Assembly (NCBI RefSeq): GCF_006517275.1
Contig: NZ_CP041191.1
Span: forward strand, 310,001 to 374,000
DNA: 64,000 bases
From: Labrenzia sp. PHM005
GTDB lineage: Bacteria > Pseudomonadota > Alphaproteobacteria > Rhizobiales > Stappiaceae
Reading direction: 5' to 3'
Each line of letters opens with the position of its first letter. The first letter of the stretch is position 1. The notes under the pieces are model-generated. The model worked only from the letters and a program-made list of their open reading frames with translations, was not told the DNA's origin and did no database searches. Below are positions 49,720 through 59,377 of the stretch, one piece after another. The position numbers and the translations under genes were made by a program.

Positions 49720-50919
49720 GTGTGGATGACCCCGTTGAACACCATGGCTCTTCGAGCCAATGCAGATTTTGTGCGCCGCGCCAACTATCTTCCGGCCCTG
49801 GTTGAGCGGTTGGATTTGTTCAAGGCAGAAGCGCATCGCTTCATGCTTGTGGCGCATCTGTTTGACGATACCATGCGCATGATCGATGCCCTTTCTGGCA
49901 TCATGGATTTCGATTCCATCATCGGTATTCCATATTCATCGGGAAGTGATGCGACCCGCATCAAATGGCAGTCCCGCTACGGCACCATCGTTCATTGCCC
50001 GAAGAGCGAAGACGAATTCAAAGACACGCTGGCCGCGGCCATTCAGAAGAGTTTTCTGCTGTGCCGGTCTTCCGGCCAGAAACTGGTCATTCAGGAAGTC
50101 GGTGGCTACGTGGTTGAGCTTCTGCATGAACGTTTCGCCGACCAGCTCGATCTTGTCGAAGGTGTCGTCGAAATCACCAAACAAGGCGTGTGGCGCGCCC
50201 AGCAGCTGGATCTGCAAGTTCCCGTTCTGCATTGCGCCGACAGCGAGCTGAAACGGCTGGAAGCCAAGCGATGCGGCGAGACCATCGTGCGCTGCCTGGA
50301 TGGCCTGTCACGCGATCTCGGCAATTCCCTGGCTGGCCGGCATGCTGCTGTGTTTGGCGCGGGCTGGATCGGTTCCGGTGTTGCCCAGGCTTTCCGGCGG
50401 CTCGACGTTATTCCGATGGTGATCGATACCGATCCGCTGAAGATTGCAGAAGCCCGTCTCTCCGGTTTGCACGCTGTATTATCGCCAAAAGATCTCGACA
50501 CATGCGATCTGGTGGTCGGAGCGACCGGCCGCCTGTCGATCACCGAACCGGTACTGGGCCAACTGCGCGATGGCTGCATTGTCGCCAGTGCCAGCTCAAG
50601 AAGAATAGAGATCGACGTCGACTATCTGGAAACGATGCCGAGCGCGGACGTACACCCGTCGATCAAAGCTTTCCATTTTCCCAAAGACAATGGTCACGGA
50701 GACCGCCAGATTTGCCTGGTGAACGATGGCTATCCCGCAAATTTTATTCCCGGTTCGGGCAGTGTTGCTGATGAGATTGTGGAACTTATCCTCGGTGAAC
50801 TGATCGTGCTGATGTCTGACATCACACTCTATCCCTTCGAACCAGGCATTCATCGGATTGCGCCTGCCAGCGAGGCGCTTTGTACGCAGCTGTGGATTGA
50901 GCAAAGGGACCAACTATGA
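49720..50919 (+). CDS. S-adenosylhomocysteine-hydrolase-like protein with altered catalytic positions
   Basis: This 399-aa protein (start GTG 49720 or ATG 49726) has a Rossmann NAD-binding domain (FGAGWIGSGVAQAF at about 213, VVGATGRLSI, IVASASSRRIEIDVDYL) and an N-terminal helical domain. It aligns overall with adenosylhomocysteinase. By eye the catalytic positions look changed: the LDDGGD loop reads IQEVGGYV, and the lysine and aspartate of the KFDN segment are replaced in DSELKRLEAKR. It may bind NAD and SAH without normal hydrolysis. Its stop overlaps the next methyltransferase (ATGA). Confidence 0.8.
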   Translation: MWMTPLNTMALRANADFVRRANYLPALVERLDLFKAEAHRFMLVAHLFDDTMRMIDALSGIMDFDSIIGIPYSSGSDATRIKWQSRYGTIVHCPKSEDEFKDTLAAAIQKSFLLCRSSGQKLVIQEVGGYVVELLHERFADQLDLVEGVVEITKQGVWRAQQLDLQVPVLHCADSELKRLEAKRCGETIVRCLDGLSRDLGNSLAGRHAAVFGAGWIGSGVAQAFRRLDVIPMVIDTDPLKIAEARLSGLHAVLSPKDLDTCDLVVGATGRLSITEPVLGQLRDGCIVASASSRRIEIDVDYLETMPSADVHPSIKAFHFPKDNGHGDRQICLVNDGYPANFIPGSGSVADEIVELILGELIVLMSDITLYPFEPGIHRIAPASEALCTQLWIEQRDQL

Positions 50920-51701
50920 CAGACGTGACCAACGAGTTGACGGTTCACTCACAGTATCTCGTGAAGAAACTGTCCAATTCCAAGCAGAACCTATACGGCA
51001 CCGTCAAATTCGACGTCGTTTCCCGGAAAATCCGGTCCTGGGCAAAAGGGCGTACGGACGTTCCAAAAATCCTCGATATCGGCTGTTCCACTTCGATTTC
51101 AAAAGAGTATCTGGCTGCAACCGGTCTCAATTTCGAATATTGCGGCGCCGACTATGAAGCTGCTTTCCAACCGGATATCGTGCTTGATGCCACCAAGCTG
51201 AGCGAACACCGGGAGGATCTGCCTTGGCGTCCAGACGTCATCACTCTGCTCGATGTTCTGGAACATCTGCCCGGAAAGGCGAACGATATAGAATCCACCA
51301 TGCGCCAGTGCTGCGAAGTGGTGAAGCCGGGTGGGCTGGTTCTGGCTGTCGTGCCGCAGCTTTACCGGTTGGACCGGTTGAAGTTTGACCATCTGCACTA
51401 TCCTGAACACCAAGTCCGTTTTACCTTGAAGGAATGGATGGACATCGTTGACCGGGCAGCCCACATCGACGAAGTGCACGGCATTGGTTATTTGAGCGTC
51501 TTGCCCTACACACCGATGTTCAGCCCCTGGTACAAAGAGCACAACCGGCACGGCAAACTGTTCCATCACCTGAGGTCGAAAACCTTTGAATGGGGCCCTC
51601 TGAAACCAGCTGAAATTGGCCTCACCCGGGCTCTCGGCCGTCTGCCCGGCCTGCGTGGCTGGTGCAACAGCACACTGCTGGTGTGTCGAGCCAAGACATA
51701 A
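50916..51701 (+). CDS. Class I SAM-dependent methyltransferase
   Basis: This 261-aa protein has motif I ILDIGCSTSISKEYL, acidic motif II (CGADY) and a DVITLLDVLEHLPG region. It matches the Methyltransf_11/UbiE-like superfamily. The acceptor is unknown. The start overlaps the SAHH-like stop by 4 nt, so the two are almost certainly made together and may handle the same SAM/SAH cycle. A terminator follows, closing a two-gene operon. Confidence 0.9.
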   Translation: MTDVTNELTVHSQYLVKKLSNSKQNLYGTVKFDVVSRKIRSWAKGRTDVPKILDIGCSTSISKEYLAATGLNFEYCGADYEAAFQPDIVLDATKLSEHREDLPWRPDVITLLDVLEHLPGKANDIESTMRQCCEVVKPGGLVLAVVPQLYRLDRLKFDHLHYPEHQVRFTLKEWMDIVDRAAHIDEVHGIGYLSVLPYTPMFSPWYKEHNRHGKLFHHLRSKTFEWGPLKPAEIGLTRALGRLPGLRGWCNSTLLVCRAKT

Positions 51702-51718
51702 TTCCTCTAAATGACTAG

Positions 51719-51756
51719 ACGCTCCGGCACTTTTTGGAAGCCGGGGCGTTTTATTT
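51719..51756 (+). terminator. Intrinsic terminator of the SAHH-like/methyltransferase operon
   Basis: ACGCTCCGGC/GCCGGGGCGT forms a 10-bp stem (one G-T pair) followed by TTTTATTT. It separates this operon from gadB. Confidence 0.9.
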
Positions 51757-51879
51757 AATACGGGTGACCTGAAACACAGGTTTTCAAGTTTCATCACCTT
51801 CTCAATTGCGCTCCCCAAATCCGCTTCCTAAGGTGTTGCTGTCTTTCAGTAAAAACCTGTGACCACAGGGAGCTCTTCA

Positions 51880-53268
51880 ATGTCATTGCATAAATCGAAT
51901 TCAAGCCGTCGCGATGAGGTCTTCGACATCTATTCTCGCGATTTGGCCGAACAATCCTTGCCGAAGTTCAAGATGCCGGACAGAGCATCCCTTCCAGACA
52001 CCGTATACAATCTGATCCACGACGAGTTGCTGCTTGACGGCAACTCCCGGCAAAACCTTGCCACCTTCTGCACCACCTTTGTCTCTCCCCAGGCGCAGCA
52101 GTTGATGCAAGACTGTGTCGATAAGAACATGATCGATCAGGATGAATATCCGCAAACTGCAGAGATTGAACACCGCTGCGTTCATATTCTCGCCGACCTC
52201 TGGAACGCTCCGGAAGCCCAGTCGACACTCGGATGTTCAACAACTGGCTCCTCCGAGGCGGCCATGCTTGGCGGGCTGGCACTCAAATGGAAATGGCGCA
52301 AACGCCAGGAGGCAGCCGGCAAACCGACAGACAAACCCAATCTGATCTGCGGCCCTGTTCAGATCTGCTGGCACAAATTCGCCCGCTATTTTGATGTTGA
52401 ATTGCGCGAGCTGCCGATCCTTGAAGGCGAACTTGGTATGACGCCTGCTCAGCTCTCCGAAGCTGTCGACGAAAACACCATTGGGGTGGTGCCAACGCTC
52501 GGTGTGACCTTCACCTGCGTCTACGAACCGGTCGAAGAGATTTCTAAGGCCCTCGACAAGATCCAAGCCGAGCGCGGGCTGGATATTCCCATTCATGTCG
52601 ACGCAGCGTCCGGAGGGTTTATTGCTCCGTTCCTTCATCCGGATGTTGTTTGGGATTTCCGGTTGCCGCGGGTGAAATCCATCAACGCGTCTGGTCATAA
52701 ATACGGGCTTTCGCCGCTTGGGGTGGGCTGGGCGATTTGGCGCGAGCCGGAAGATTTGCCGGAAGAACTGATCTTCAACGTCGATTACCTCGGCGGTGAA
52801 GTGCCAACCTTCGCGCTTAACTTTTCGCGCCCAGCTGGCGAAATCGTAGCGCAGTATTACCAGTTCCTCCGCCTTGGCCGGGAGGGTTACACAAATGTGC
52901 AAGGAGCCTGCGCCGAAACCGCCCAGTACCTTGGCCGCGAGTTGGAGAAGACCGGCCATTTCAACATGCTTTACGACGGGGACGGCGGACTTCCTGCAGT
53001 CTGTTACACATTAAAAAACAGCTCTGATCGGAGCTATACACTTTATGATGTGTCGGAGCGCCTTCGCATGCGCGGCTGGCAGATTGCATCCTATCCATTG
53101 CCATCGAACCGGCATGATACCATCGTCCAGCGGGTCATGGTCCGCCATGGCATGGGCCGGGATCTAATGGCCCTCCTGGTTGAGGACATAAAGCGGACCA
53201 TCGCCTTCCTCGACCGCAATCCAATGACCAACTCGGAAGCCAAGGCTTCCTTCCATCACGGGAAGTAA
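51880..53268 (+). CDS. gadB: Glutamate decarboxylase
   Basis: This 462-aa PLP enzyme starts at the ATG at 51880 (GGGAG upstream). It carries the PLP lysine in SGHKYGLSP (about Lys274), HVDAASGGF before it, and [15 protein letters not shown]. It converts glutamate to GABA, consuming a proton. The conserved C-terminal region ends with FHHGK, resembling the pH-sensing tail of GadB. Followed by the antiporter gene after 4 nt, the pair forms a glutamate-dependent acid-resistance system. Confidence 0.96.
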   Translation: MSLHKSNSSRRDEVFDIYSRDLAEQSLPKFKMPDRASLPDTVYNLIHDELLLDGNSRQNLATFCTTFVSPQAQQLMQDCVDKNMIDQDEYPQTAEIEHRCVHILADLWNAPEAQSTLGCSTTGSSEAAMLGGLALKWKWRKRQEAAGKPTDKPNLICGPVQICWHKFARYFDVELRELPILEGELGMTPAQLSEAVDENTIGVVPTLGVTFTCVYEPVEEISKALDKIQAERGLDIPIHVDAASGGFIAPFLHPDVVWDFRLPRVKSINASGHKYGLSPLGVGWAIWREPEDLPEELIFNVDYLGGEVPTFALNFSRPAGEIVAQYYQFLRLGREGYTNVQGACAETAQYLGRELEKTGHFNMLYDGDGGLPAVCYTLKNSSDRSYTLYDVSERLRMRGWQIASYPLPSNRHDTIVQRVMVRHGMGRDLMALLVEDIKRTIAFLDRNPMTNSEAKASFHHGK

Positions 53269-53272
53269 GCCG

Positions 53273-54757
53273 ATGAATGATGCCTCTTCTGTAGCCACAG
53301 AGCCTAAACCTCAAAAGTCAGCCGCAGCTGGCCAAATCTCAGTACTCGGGCTTGCGATGATGACTGTCGCGGCCGTGGTCAGCCTGCGCGGTTTGCCCCT
53401 CATGGCGGTCGAGGGCACGACTTTGTTGTTTTACATCGGTTTTGCAGCCTTCATCTTCCTGATCCCAGCTGCTCTCGTGGCGGCCGAGCTTGGTGGGATG
53501 TTCGCCCATTCCACAGGCGGTATCTATGATTGGGTCAAGGCACCTTTTGGGGCGAGGGCTGGCTTCGTTGCCATCTGGCTGCAGTGGATCCAGAATGTTG
53601 TCTGGTATCCGACGGTCCTTGCTTTCGCAGCCGCTTCATTGGCGTATGTCATTGGAAGGCCGTCACTGGCTGACAACGGCATTTACACCGGAACAGTAAT
53701 AATCGCAGCTTACTGGTTTGCCACTGCAATTGCGCTGACCGGCACCAGTGCCGCAGCCCGCTTTACTTCGGCCGGCTTCCTTCTAGGAACAGTTGTTCCG
53801 GGCTTACTAATCATAGCGCTTGGAGCTGCCTGGATTGCTGACGGCCATACAATGGCATTCCTGACTGGAGCTGACGGATCAACGACAAGCGCATCGCATT
53901 TGCGGTTTTTCCCTCACATCACGGGGCTTTCTTCTCTGGCCTTTTTGGGCGGCATTGTTCTGCTTTTTGCCGGAGTGGAAGTTCATGCCGTCCACGCCAA
54001 TGAACTGAAAAACCCTTCCCGTGATTTTCCAAAAGCCATTCTCCTGTCGGTGCTGATCATTGTGGCCCTTTTCCTGCTTGGATCACTGGCACTGGCATCA
54101 ATCGTACCGGCGAACAAAATCGCGCTTGATCAAGGTCCAATGCAAGCTTTCGACATCGCCCTGACGGATTATGGCCTTGGCTGGCTGGTGCCGGTTCTGG
54201 CGCTGCTGATTGCCCTTGGCGCACTTGCAGGCGTCATGTCCTGGATCACTGGCCCAAGCCGCGGCCTTTTGAGAACCGCGAAAGACGGCGAGCTGCCTCC
54301 GTTCCTGGCGCGAACCAACAAAAACGGTGTGCAAGTCATGATCCTGCTCATTCAGGGCACCATCGTCACCCTGCTGGCATTGCTCTATTTCGTCTTGAAA
54401 AACGTTTCAGTTGCCTTCTTCCTGCTCTCGGCCATGACCATCACGCTATACTTGGTTATGTACATGATGATGTATGCCGCTGCTGTGCGGCTGCGCATCA
54501 CCCGGCCAGACGCTGAGCGCAGCTACCAGGTCCCAGGCGGGTTGCCCGGCATGCTGGCAATTTCTGGTCTTGGATTTGGCGGTGTGGCCTTTGCGTTCGT
54601 CACGTCCTTCTTCCCCCCCAGCCAGCTGCCGGTCGGCAGTCCAGCAACTTATGTTGGCGTGGTTGCCGCCGGATTTGTTGTCTTTATCGGCCTGCCAATC
54701 TTGATCCACGCGCTGAAAAAGCCGAGCTGGGTCAAAGTAGAAGACGACAGAGATTGA
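53273..54757 (+). CDS. gadC: GadC-like glutamate/GABA antiporter (APC family)
   Basis: This 494-aa inner-membrane protein has about 12 transmembrane helices. It starts VLGLAMMTVAAVVSLRGLP and carries EGTTLLFYIGFAAFIFLIPAALVAAELGG-type helix 2, typical of amino-acid/polyamine/organocation antiporters. Next to gadB it should exchange external glutamate for internal GABA. The cytoplasmic C-terminal plug seen in E. coli GadC is shortened here. Two hairpins without a clear T-run follow. Confidence 0.92.
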   Translation: MNDASSVATEPKPQKSAAAGQISVLGLAMMTVAAVVSLRGLPLMAVEGTTLLFYIGFAAFIFLIPAALVAAELGGMFAHSTGGIYDWVKAPFGARAGFVAIWLQWIQNVVWYPTVLAFAAASLAYVIGRPSLADNGIYTGTVIIAAYWFATAIALTGTSAAARFTSAGFLLGTVVPGLLIIALGAAWIADGHTMAFLTGADGSTTSASHLRFFPHITGLSSLAFLGGIVLLFAGVEVHAVHANELKNPSRDFPKAILLSVLIIVALFLLGSLALASIVPANKIALDQGPMQAFDIALTDYGLGWLVPVLALLIALGALAGVMSWITGPSRGLLRTAKDGELPPFLARTNKNGVQVMILLIQGTIVTLLALLYFVLKNVSVAFFLLSAMTITLYLVMYMMMYAAAVRLRITRPDAERSYQVPGGLPGMLAISGLGFGGVAFAFVTSFFPPSQLPVGSPATYVGVVAAGFVVFIGLPILIHALKKPSWVKVEDDRD

Positions 54758-54763
54758 GCTGTT

Positions 54764-54835
54764 GGTCAGAGAGCAACGAAAAGCTCTCTGACCGAAAACA
54801 TAATGTCTTAGCGCCGCATACTACAGTGCGGCGCT
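54764..54835 (+). terminator. Tandem hairpins after gadC
   Basis: GGTCAGAGAGC/GCTCTCTGACC (54764-54793, 11-bp stem) and AGCGCCGCA/TGCGGCGCT (54810-54835, 9-bp stem) follow the gadC stop. The second ends in CTCTCCT, a weak U-tract. They probably end or protect the gad transcript. Confidence 0.6.
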
Positions 54836-54937
54836 CTCCTGAAACGGGCGATACCAGCGACGGTCGTTTAGAACGCATGATTGGTCTTCTGGGTGAGTTC
54901 GAGACACTCGCCGGTGAGCTTGAACTGATGGCCAGAC

Positions 54938-56251
54938 TCAGCCAACGCCGGGATTAGCCGGTTTCTGAACCTGAAAGATCAATCCCATGACGTCCTTGCC
55001 GAGCTCTTTACGCAGCATAACGCACTCTTCCAGCCCGTAATTCAGTCCAGCAGTTTCGGCAGTCTTCCGTAAGTAGGACGGCGCATGACTGTAGCGGCCG
55101 GCGTCATGCAGGTGATACGTCCCATCTGGCTGATCCTGCGTTTCAACGCTTGCCAGAAGCACTCCCCCAGGCTTCAGCGCTTTCTCAATGCCTTCAAAAA
55201 AGGGTTTGAGATCGCCGAGATAAACAAGTGTGTCGGCACATATGCAGATATCGAACTGGGTCGGCAAATCGGCGTTCAAAAAGGCGACAAGCTCACCTTC
55301 AATCAAGAAATCATAGACATTGCGGCTCGCCGCCTTCTTGAGCATGCCGGCGGACAAATCGATCCCGGACAGCTTTGCGCTAACTTCCCGGATCAAGGGC
55401 CCGCACAAACCGCTACCACAGCCAAGATCTGCAACATCTTCAAATGGATGCCCCACCTTTGCGGCCAAGGCCTTGACCTTATCAGCAATCAACTGCGGTG
55501 TTTCGTAGTTGAGGGCGGTCAAAACCTCATCGAAGGTCGGCGCAAAACTGTCGAAATGGGCTTTGACGTAATCTTCTGGAGCTTGTGAAAGTTGCTCCCC
55601 TTTGGCCGCCGCCAAATAAAACTGCGCGTCGGCATCATCTGGATATTTTTCGACCAGCCGTTCCAAATGAGCAATTGCTCTGTCTTCCTGGCCGAGTTGA
55701 GCTAGAAACCGAGCACAACGGACCGCAACACCAGCAGGCTCAATTCCCAATTCCAACGCGGTTTCCAATGCCTCGACCGCCTCTTGGGGCCGCTCGGCCC
55801 GCCGGAGTGCCTGTCCGTAACTGCACCAGGCTTCCGGGTGTTTCGGAAATTTTTCAGTGATCGCACCCAGCACGGACAGAACATCACCCGCCTTCGCCGT
55901 ATCGCCTGCAAGCATCGACAAGTTGCGCCAGGCTTCTTCATGGCCGGCATCGGCATCGACCGCCCGGATATACCCTTTCAAGGCGTCCTCGCGCCGTCCG
56001 AGCAGCTTGAAAATATTGGCGAGATTGTTGTGCGCGGCGGCATTCATTGGATTGAGCTCAAGCGCATGTTCGATCAAGGCAATCGCATTATCCGGATCGT
56101 CCTTGTTGAAGATCAGCAACCCGAGGTAATGCAGCCCATCCGGATGGTCCGGGTTCTCTGCCAGCACAGCTTTATAGGCTTCCAGCGCTGTCTCGCCATC
56201 TCCAGACTGATGCGCCTTGATGCCCGCGGCCAGACGGTCGTCAATCTCCAT
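54938..56251 (-). CDS. TPR-repeat protein with C-terminal methyltransferase domain
   Basis: This 437-aa protein has tetratricopeptide repeats (about 5-215; NPDHPDGLHYLGLLIF and similar). A class I methyltransferase domain follows (about 230-420; VADLGCGSGLCGPLIREV, GIDLSAGML, ADTLVYLGDL). The TPR part likely docks a protein partner, so a protein or partner-bound substrate is possible. I use the ATG at 56251 with GAGGGA upstream; a TTG at 56257 is an alternative. It stands alone on the minus strand. Confidence 0.9.
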   Translation of the reverse strand: MEIDDRLAAGIKAHQSGDGETALEAYKAVLAENPDHPDGLHYLGLLIFNKDDPDNAIALIEHALELNPMNAAAHNNLANIFKLLGRREDALKGYIRAVDADAGHEEAWRNLSMLAGDTAKAGDVLSVLGAITEKFPKHPEAWCSYGQALRRAERPQEAVEALETALELGIEPAGVAVRCARFLAQLGQEDRAIAHLERLVEKYPDDADAQFYLAAAKGEQLSQAPEDYVKAHFDSFAPTFDEVLTALNYETPQLIADKVKALAAKVGHPFEDVADLGCGSGLCGPLIREVSAKLSGIDLSAGMLKKAASRNVYDFLIEGELVAFLNADLPTQFDICICADTLVYLGDLKPFFEGIEKALKPGGVLLASVETQDQPDGTYHLHDAGRYSHAPSYLRKTAETAGLNYGLEECVMLRKELGKDVMGLIFQVQKPANPGVG

Positions 56252-56418
56252 GCCCAAGCTCCCTCAGGGTGATCAGGACATTCCATACCTATCTGACCCT
56301 AGGGCAGTTTTTCTGTTTCGGCTAGTGAGCGCCGACTGCTCCCTTGCGGCCAATCATCCTTCATGAGGAGCTTTTATGGGTGGGAACAAACGACTATCAC
56401 TTGGCTAGAGGTTCGGCC

Positions 56419-58179
56419 TTACTGGCCTTGAGAAGGCGCCACTAAAGATGGATTGACCGCTTCCAAGGATCCAACCGGCCGCGTTTCGAGCGTTTGCGTC
56501 GGGGCGATTTCAACACCCAGCTCTTCCGCAAGGGTCATGATGTCCATGAGAACCTTTTCCTGCCCTTCCAAGAAGTCCGCCCAGCCGGTTACGCTCAAAT
56601 AGTAGTAGAGGAAAATCTCCAGATACCCTGGGCCGAGCTTTTGTAAATAAACATGCCAGCCTTCCTGCCTAACTTGAGGATTGCTGGTCAAGATTTCTCT
56701 GGTCCGCGCGACAAATTCCGACACCTTTGCCGGTGATGTCAGGTCACTGATCCGCAGCGTGTTGTTGCTCAGCCGATACCGCCGATAGCCGTAGTTGACG
56801 ATACGGCCACCGGAAAGTTTGGAATTTGGGATGGACACAACCAACTCGGATAAGGTCCGGATTTTGGTGCTCCGGATACCGATTTCCTCGACTGTTCCGG
56901 CATCAGATCCGATCTCAATGTAATCGCCAATCTGATAGGGCCGCTCGATCAGAACAACAAAAGAGCCGAGAATATCCGAAAGCGTTTCCCTGGCTGCGAG
57001 GGAAACCGCCAGGCCTCCAACACCAAGACCCGTCACAATTGAAAGGGCAGGAAGGCCAAACTCTTCGGCCAGTTTGACTGCAACGAAGATGACGATGAAG
57101 GCGCCGACAAAATATCCGATCAACCGGATCAGCTGCGTTCTTGCGGATTTGGCATCTGCCCCGATACGCAGAGCGATCACCTCTGCCAGCTGGGACACAA
57201 TGACAAAACCGAACCAGGCTTGAAAAACATGACTGATGAGCGAAAACAATCCGGCAGTCCAAAGGAGTGCTGTCCCGGTGAGATTGAAATAATCCTCAAT
57301 CAGGACTTCAGCGTAACTGGCAACGGCGATTGATAGGCCCAGCGCAAGCAATAACCCAGGCCGCCACGGCCGCTCCGTTTTCTCTTCCAGCCGGCCATCC
57401 AGACGGAAGCCCGCCGTTATGAAGATCCTGACTGTCGCGCCGAAGAGAAGAAACGTTCCGATCGCCGCGACCCATTGCCAAATGGTTTGGCCGAAAAACT
57501 GAAACTGCATCCATTCTGGGATCCGCTCACTGCGGGCCACATGAATTCCGCGCCCTGGCGTCAAAGCATAGGCATCGAAAATACCCGGAGTGGCATTTTC
57601 AGAATACGGCAAATGTTTTGTGCGGTTGTACCAGTGTTCGGCGCGGATGACCGTTTGCGGAGTAAACAGGTACTCCCCTTCCCGCGTTCCTTCCGATATC
57701 CGATGTATGCGGATATTCGTTCCTGGAATTTGCCAGATCGTGATCGGATTGCCAGCCTCGGTCTCACCGCCTTGCAGGATTCCGGTGTCACTTGATTGAC
57801 CCGTGGCCAATTCCCGGCCTGGAACCGCGTTGCGATCGGGGAGATTTATGCGGTCAAGAACCTCTTTCAGATAAAGCGCAGCTTCCGGAGCTAGGTAGTC
57901 CTGCGAGCGCTTGGACATTTTTGACAAGTCCAAATGCCTGACCGCCGCATTGACCAAGACAACCGACCGTTCGGGATTGTCGCTCCGCCCGATCCGATAG
58001 GCCCGGTTCAATGTGCTGATAAAAGAATACAGCGTCGCGCGCGGACTTGTGGTCTGTGCAGATCTCACCACGTCGTTTTCGACCTGAGCCACGACAGATG
58101 GTGCCGCGATAGCCAGAGCAAGCCAAACATAAAGACCTACCAGAAAAGTCTTAGAAAGCCGAAGTGCACTCAAGGGCAA
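56419..58179 (-). CDS. MscS-family mechanosensitive channel
   Basis: This 586-aa protein has a signal peptide (ending APSVVAQ), a periplasmic domain of about 190 residues and five transmembrane segments. The MscS pore helix and beta domain follow ([53 protein letters not shown]). It releases solutes under hypo-osmotic stress; the larger size and periplasmic domain suggest a sensing or plant/YbdG-like subtype. It stands alone. Confidence 0.93.
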
Positions 58180-58263
58180 GTCCTGGATGGTTCAATATTC
58201 ACTTATTTGGAGGAACATTTTGCCCCCAATAACCATCAACTACAATGCCCCCTCAATGCCTCC

Positions 58264-59241
58264 TCAATGCCCCTTGGCTTCTTGCCCTTTGCCTTTGATC
58301 ATATTCCAGACCGGTTCGATGACCTTGGCGACGATGGGGATCAGGATCAGGCCCAGGATCAGGCCAAAGACACCATCCATCGACGCCGTGGCGAACCAGG
58401 CCAGAAACCCTTCGGCGGTACCGATGGTATGAGCAATACCGTGGGCGATGTCGTGGATGGTGGTGTAAAGCCCTTTCAGGCCCAATTCCTTCATTCCATG
58501 AATGACGATTGAGCCGCCAACCCACAGCATGGCCGCCGTACCGACGGTCATCAGGATCTTCATGACGCCCGGCATCGCCTTAACGATACCCCGGCCAAAC
58601 GCGCGGGTGATGCCAAAGCTGCCTTCCCGCGACAGATGCAGGCCAATGTCGTCGGCCTTCACGATCAGCGCCACCGAGCCATAGACCATCACTGTGATGC
58701 CGATGGCAACGACGGCCAGGGTGGAGGCTTCCATCCAGATGTTGCTGTCCGGAATTTCGGCCAGCGCAATGGTCATGATTTCCGCTGACAGGATGAAGTC
58801 GGTCTTTATCGCCCCGGAAACTTTCTGCTCTTCCAAGTGGGTCGGATCCTGAACCATATCCTTTGGCTGATCGGCGTCGATGTGGTGCGGACTAAAGATG
58901 TGCACCACCTTTTCCGCGCCCTCAAAACAAAGATAAGCGCCCCCCAGCATCAGAAGCGGTGTGATGATGCCCGGCAAAAAGGTGTTGAGCAAAAGGCCGA
59001 CCGGCAGCAGGAAGATCAGCTTGTTTTTGAGCGATCCCTTAGCTATCCGCCAGACGATGGGAAGTTCCCGGGCCGGTGAAAATCCGGCGACGTATTTCGG
59101 TGTTACCGCCGCATCGTCGATCACCGCACCGGCGGCCTTGGAGCCCGCCTTTGCAGCTTGGGCAACAACATCATCGACGGAGGCTGCCGCCACCTTGGCA
59201 ATGGCTGCCACATCATCAAGTAGGGCAAGAAGACCGCTCAT
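58264..59241 (-). CDS. DUF808-family inner-membrane protein
   Basis: This 325-aa protein with several hydrophobic segments begins SGLLALLDDVAAIAKVAAASVDDV and contains KNKLIFLLPVGLLLNTF and KTDFILSAEIMTIALAEI. This matches the DUF808/YedI family of membrane proteins of unknown function. Three imperfect copies of an ATGCC(C/T)CCTCA-like unit lie at its 3' end (58243-58272). Transcribed alone. Confidence 0.9.
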   Translation of the reverse strand: MSGLLALLDDVAAIAKVAAASVDDVVAQAAKAGSKAAGAVIDDAAVTPKYVAGFSPARELPIVWRIAKGSLKNKLIFLLPVGLLLNTFLPGIITPLLMLGGAYLCFEGAEKVVHIFSPHHIDADQPKDMVQDPTHLEEQKVSGAIKTDFILSAEIMTIALAEIPDSNIWMEASTLAVVAIGITVMVYGSVALIVKADDIGLHLSREGSFGITRAFGRGIVKAMPGVMKILMTVGTAAMLWVGGSIVIHGMKELGLKGLYTTIHDIAHGIAHTIGTAEGFLAWFATASMDGVFGLILGLILIPIVAKVIEPVWNMIKGKGQEAKGH

Positions 59242-59377
59242 GGCCGCTCCAGAATCACTGTTAATCTCAGGGCGCAGACCTTACTGCTTTTTTATGGCAG
59301 ACCCAATGCAGTGACGAGACTGAAAAGCCCCACCAAGTCAAAGCATCCTGCTGCACCTAAAACTGAACCCACCATTT

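Noticed and set aside
54754..54957. 67-codon plus-strand ORF after gadC
   Set aside because: It spans two hairpins that look like the end of the gad transcript and has no ribosome binding site. The C-terminal part is helix-like but not enough to call a gene.
58243..58272. Three short ATGCC-containing repeats at the 3' end of the DUF808 gene
   Set aside because: Too short and imperfect to be a CRISPR or mobile-element repeat; probably slippage at a coding end.
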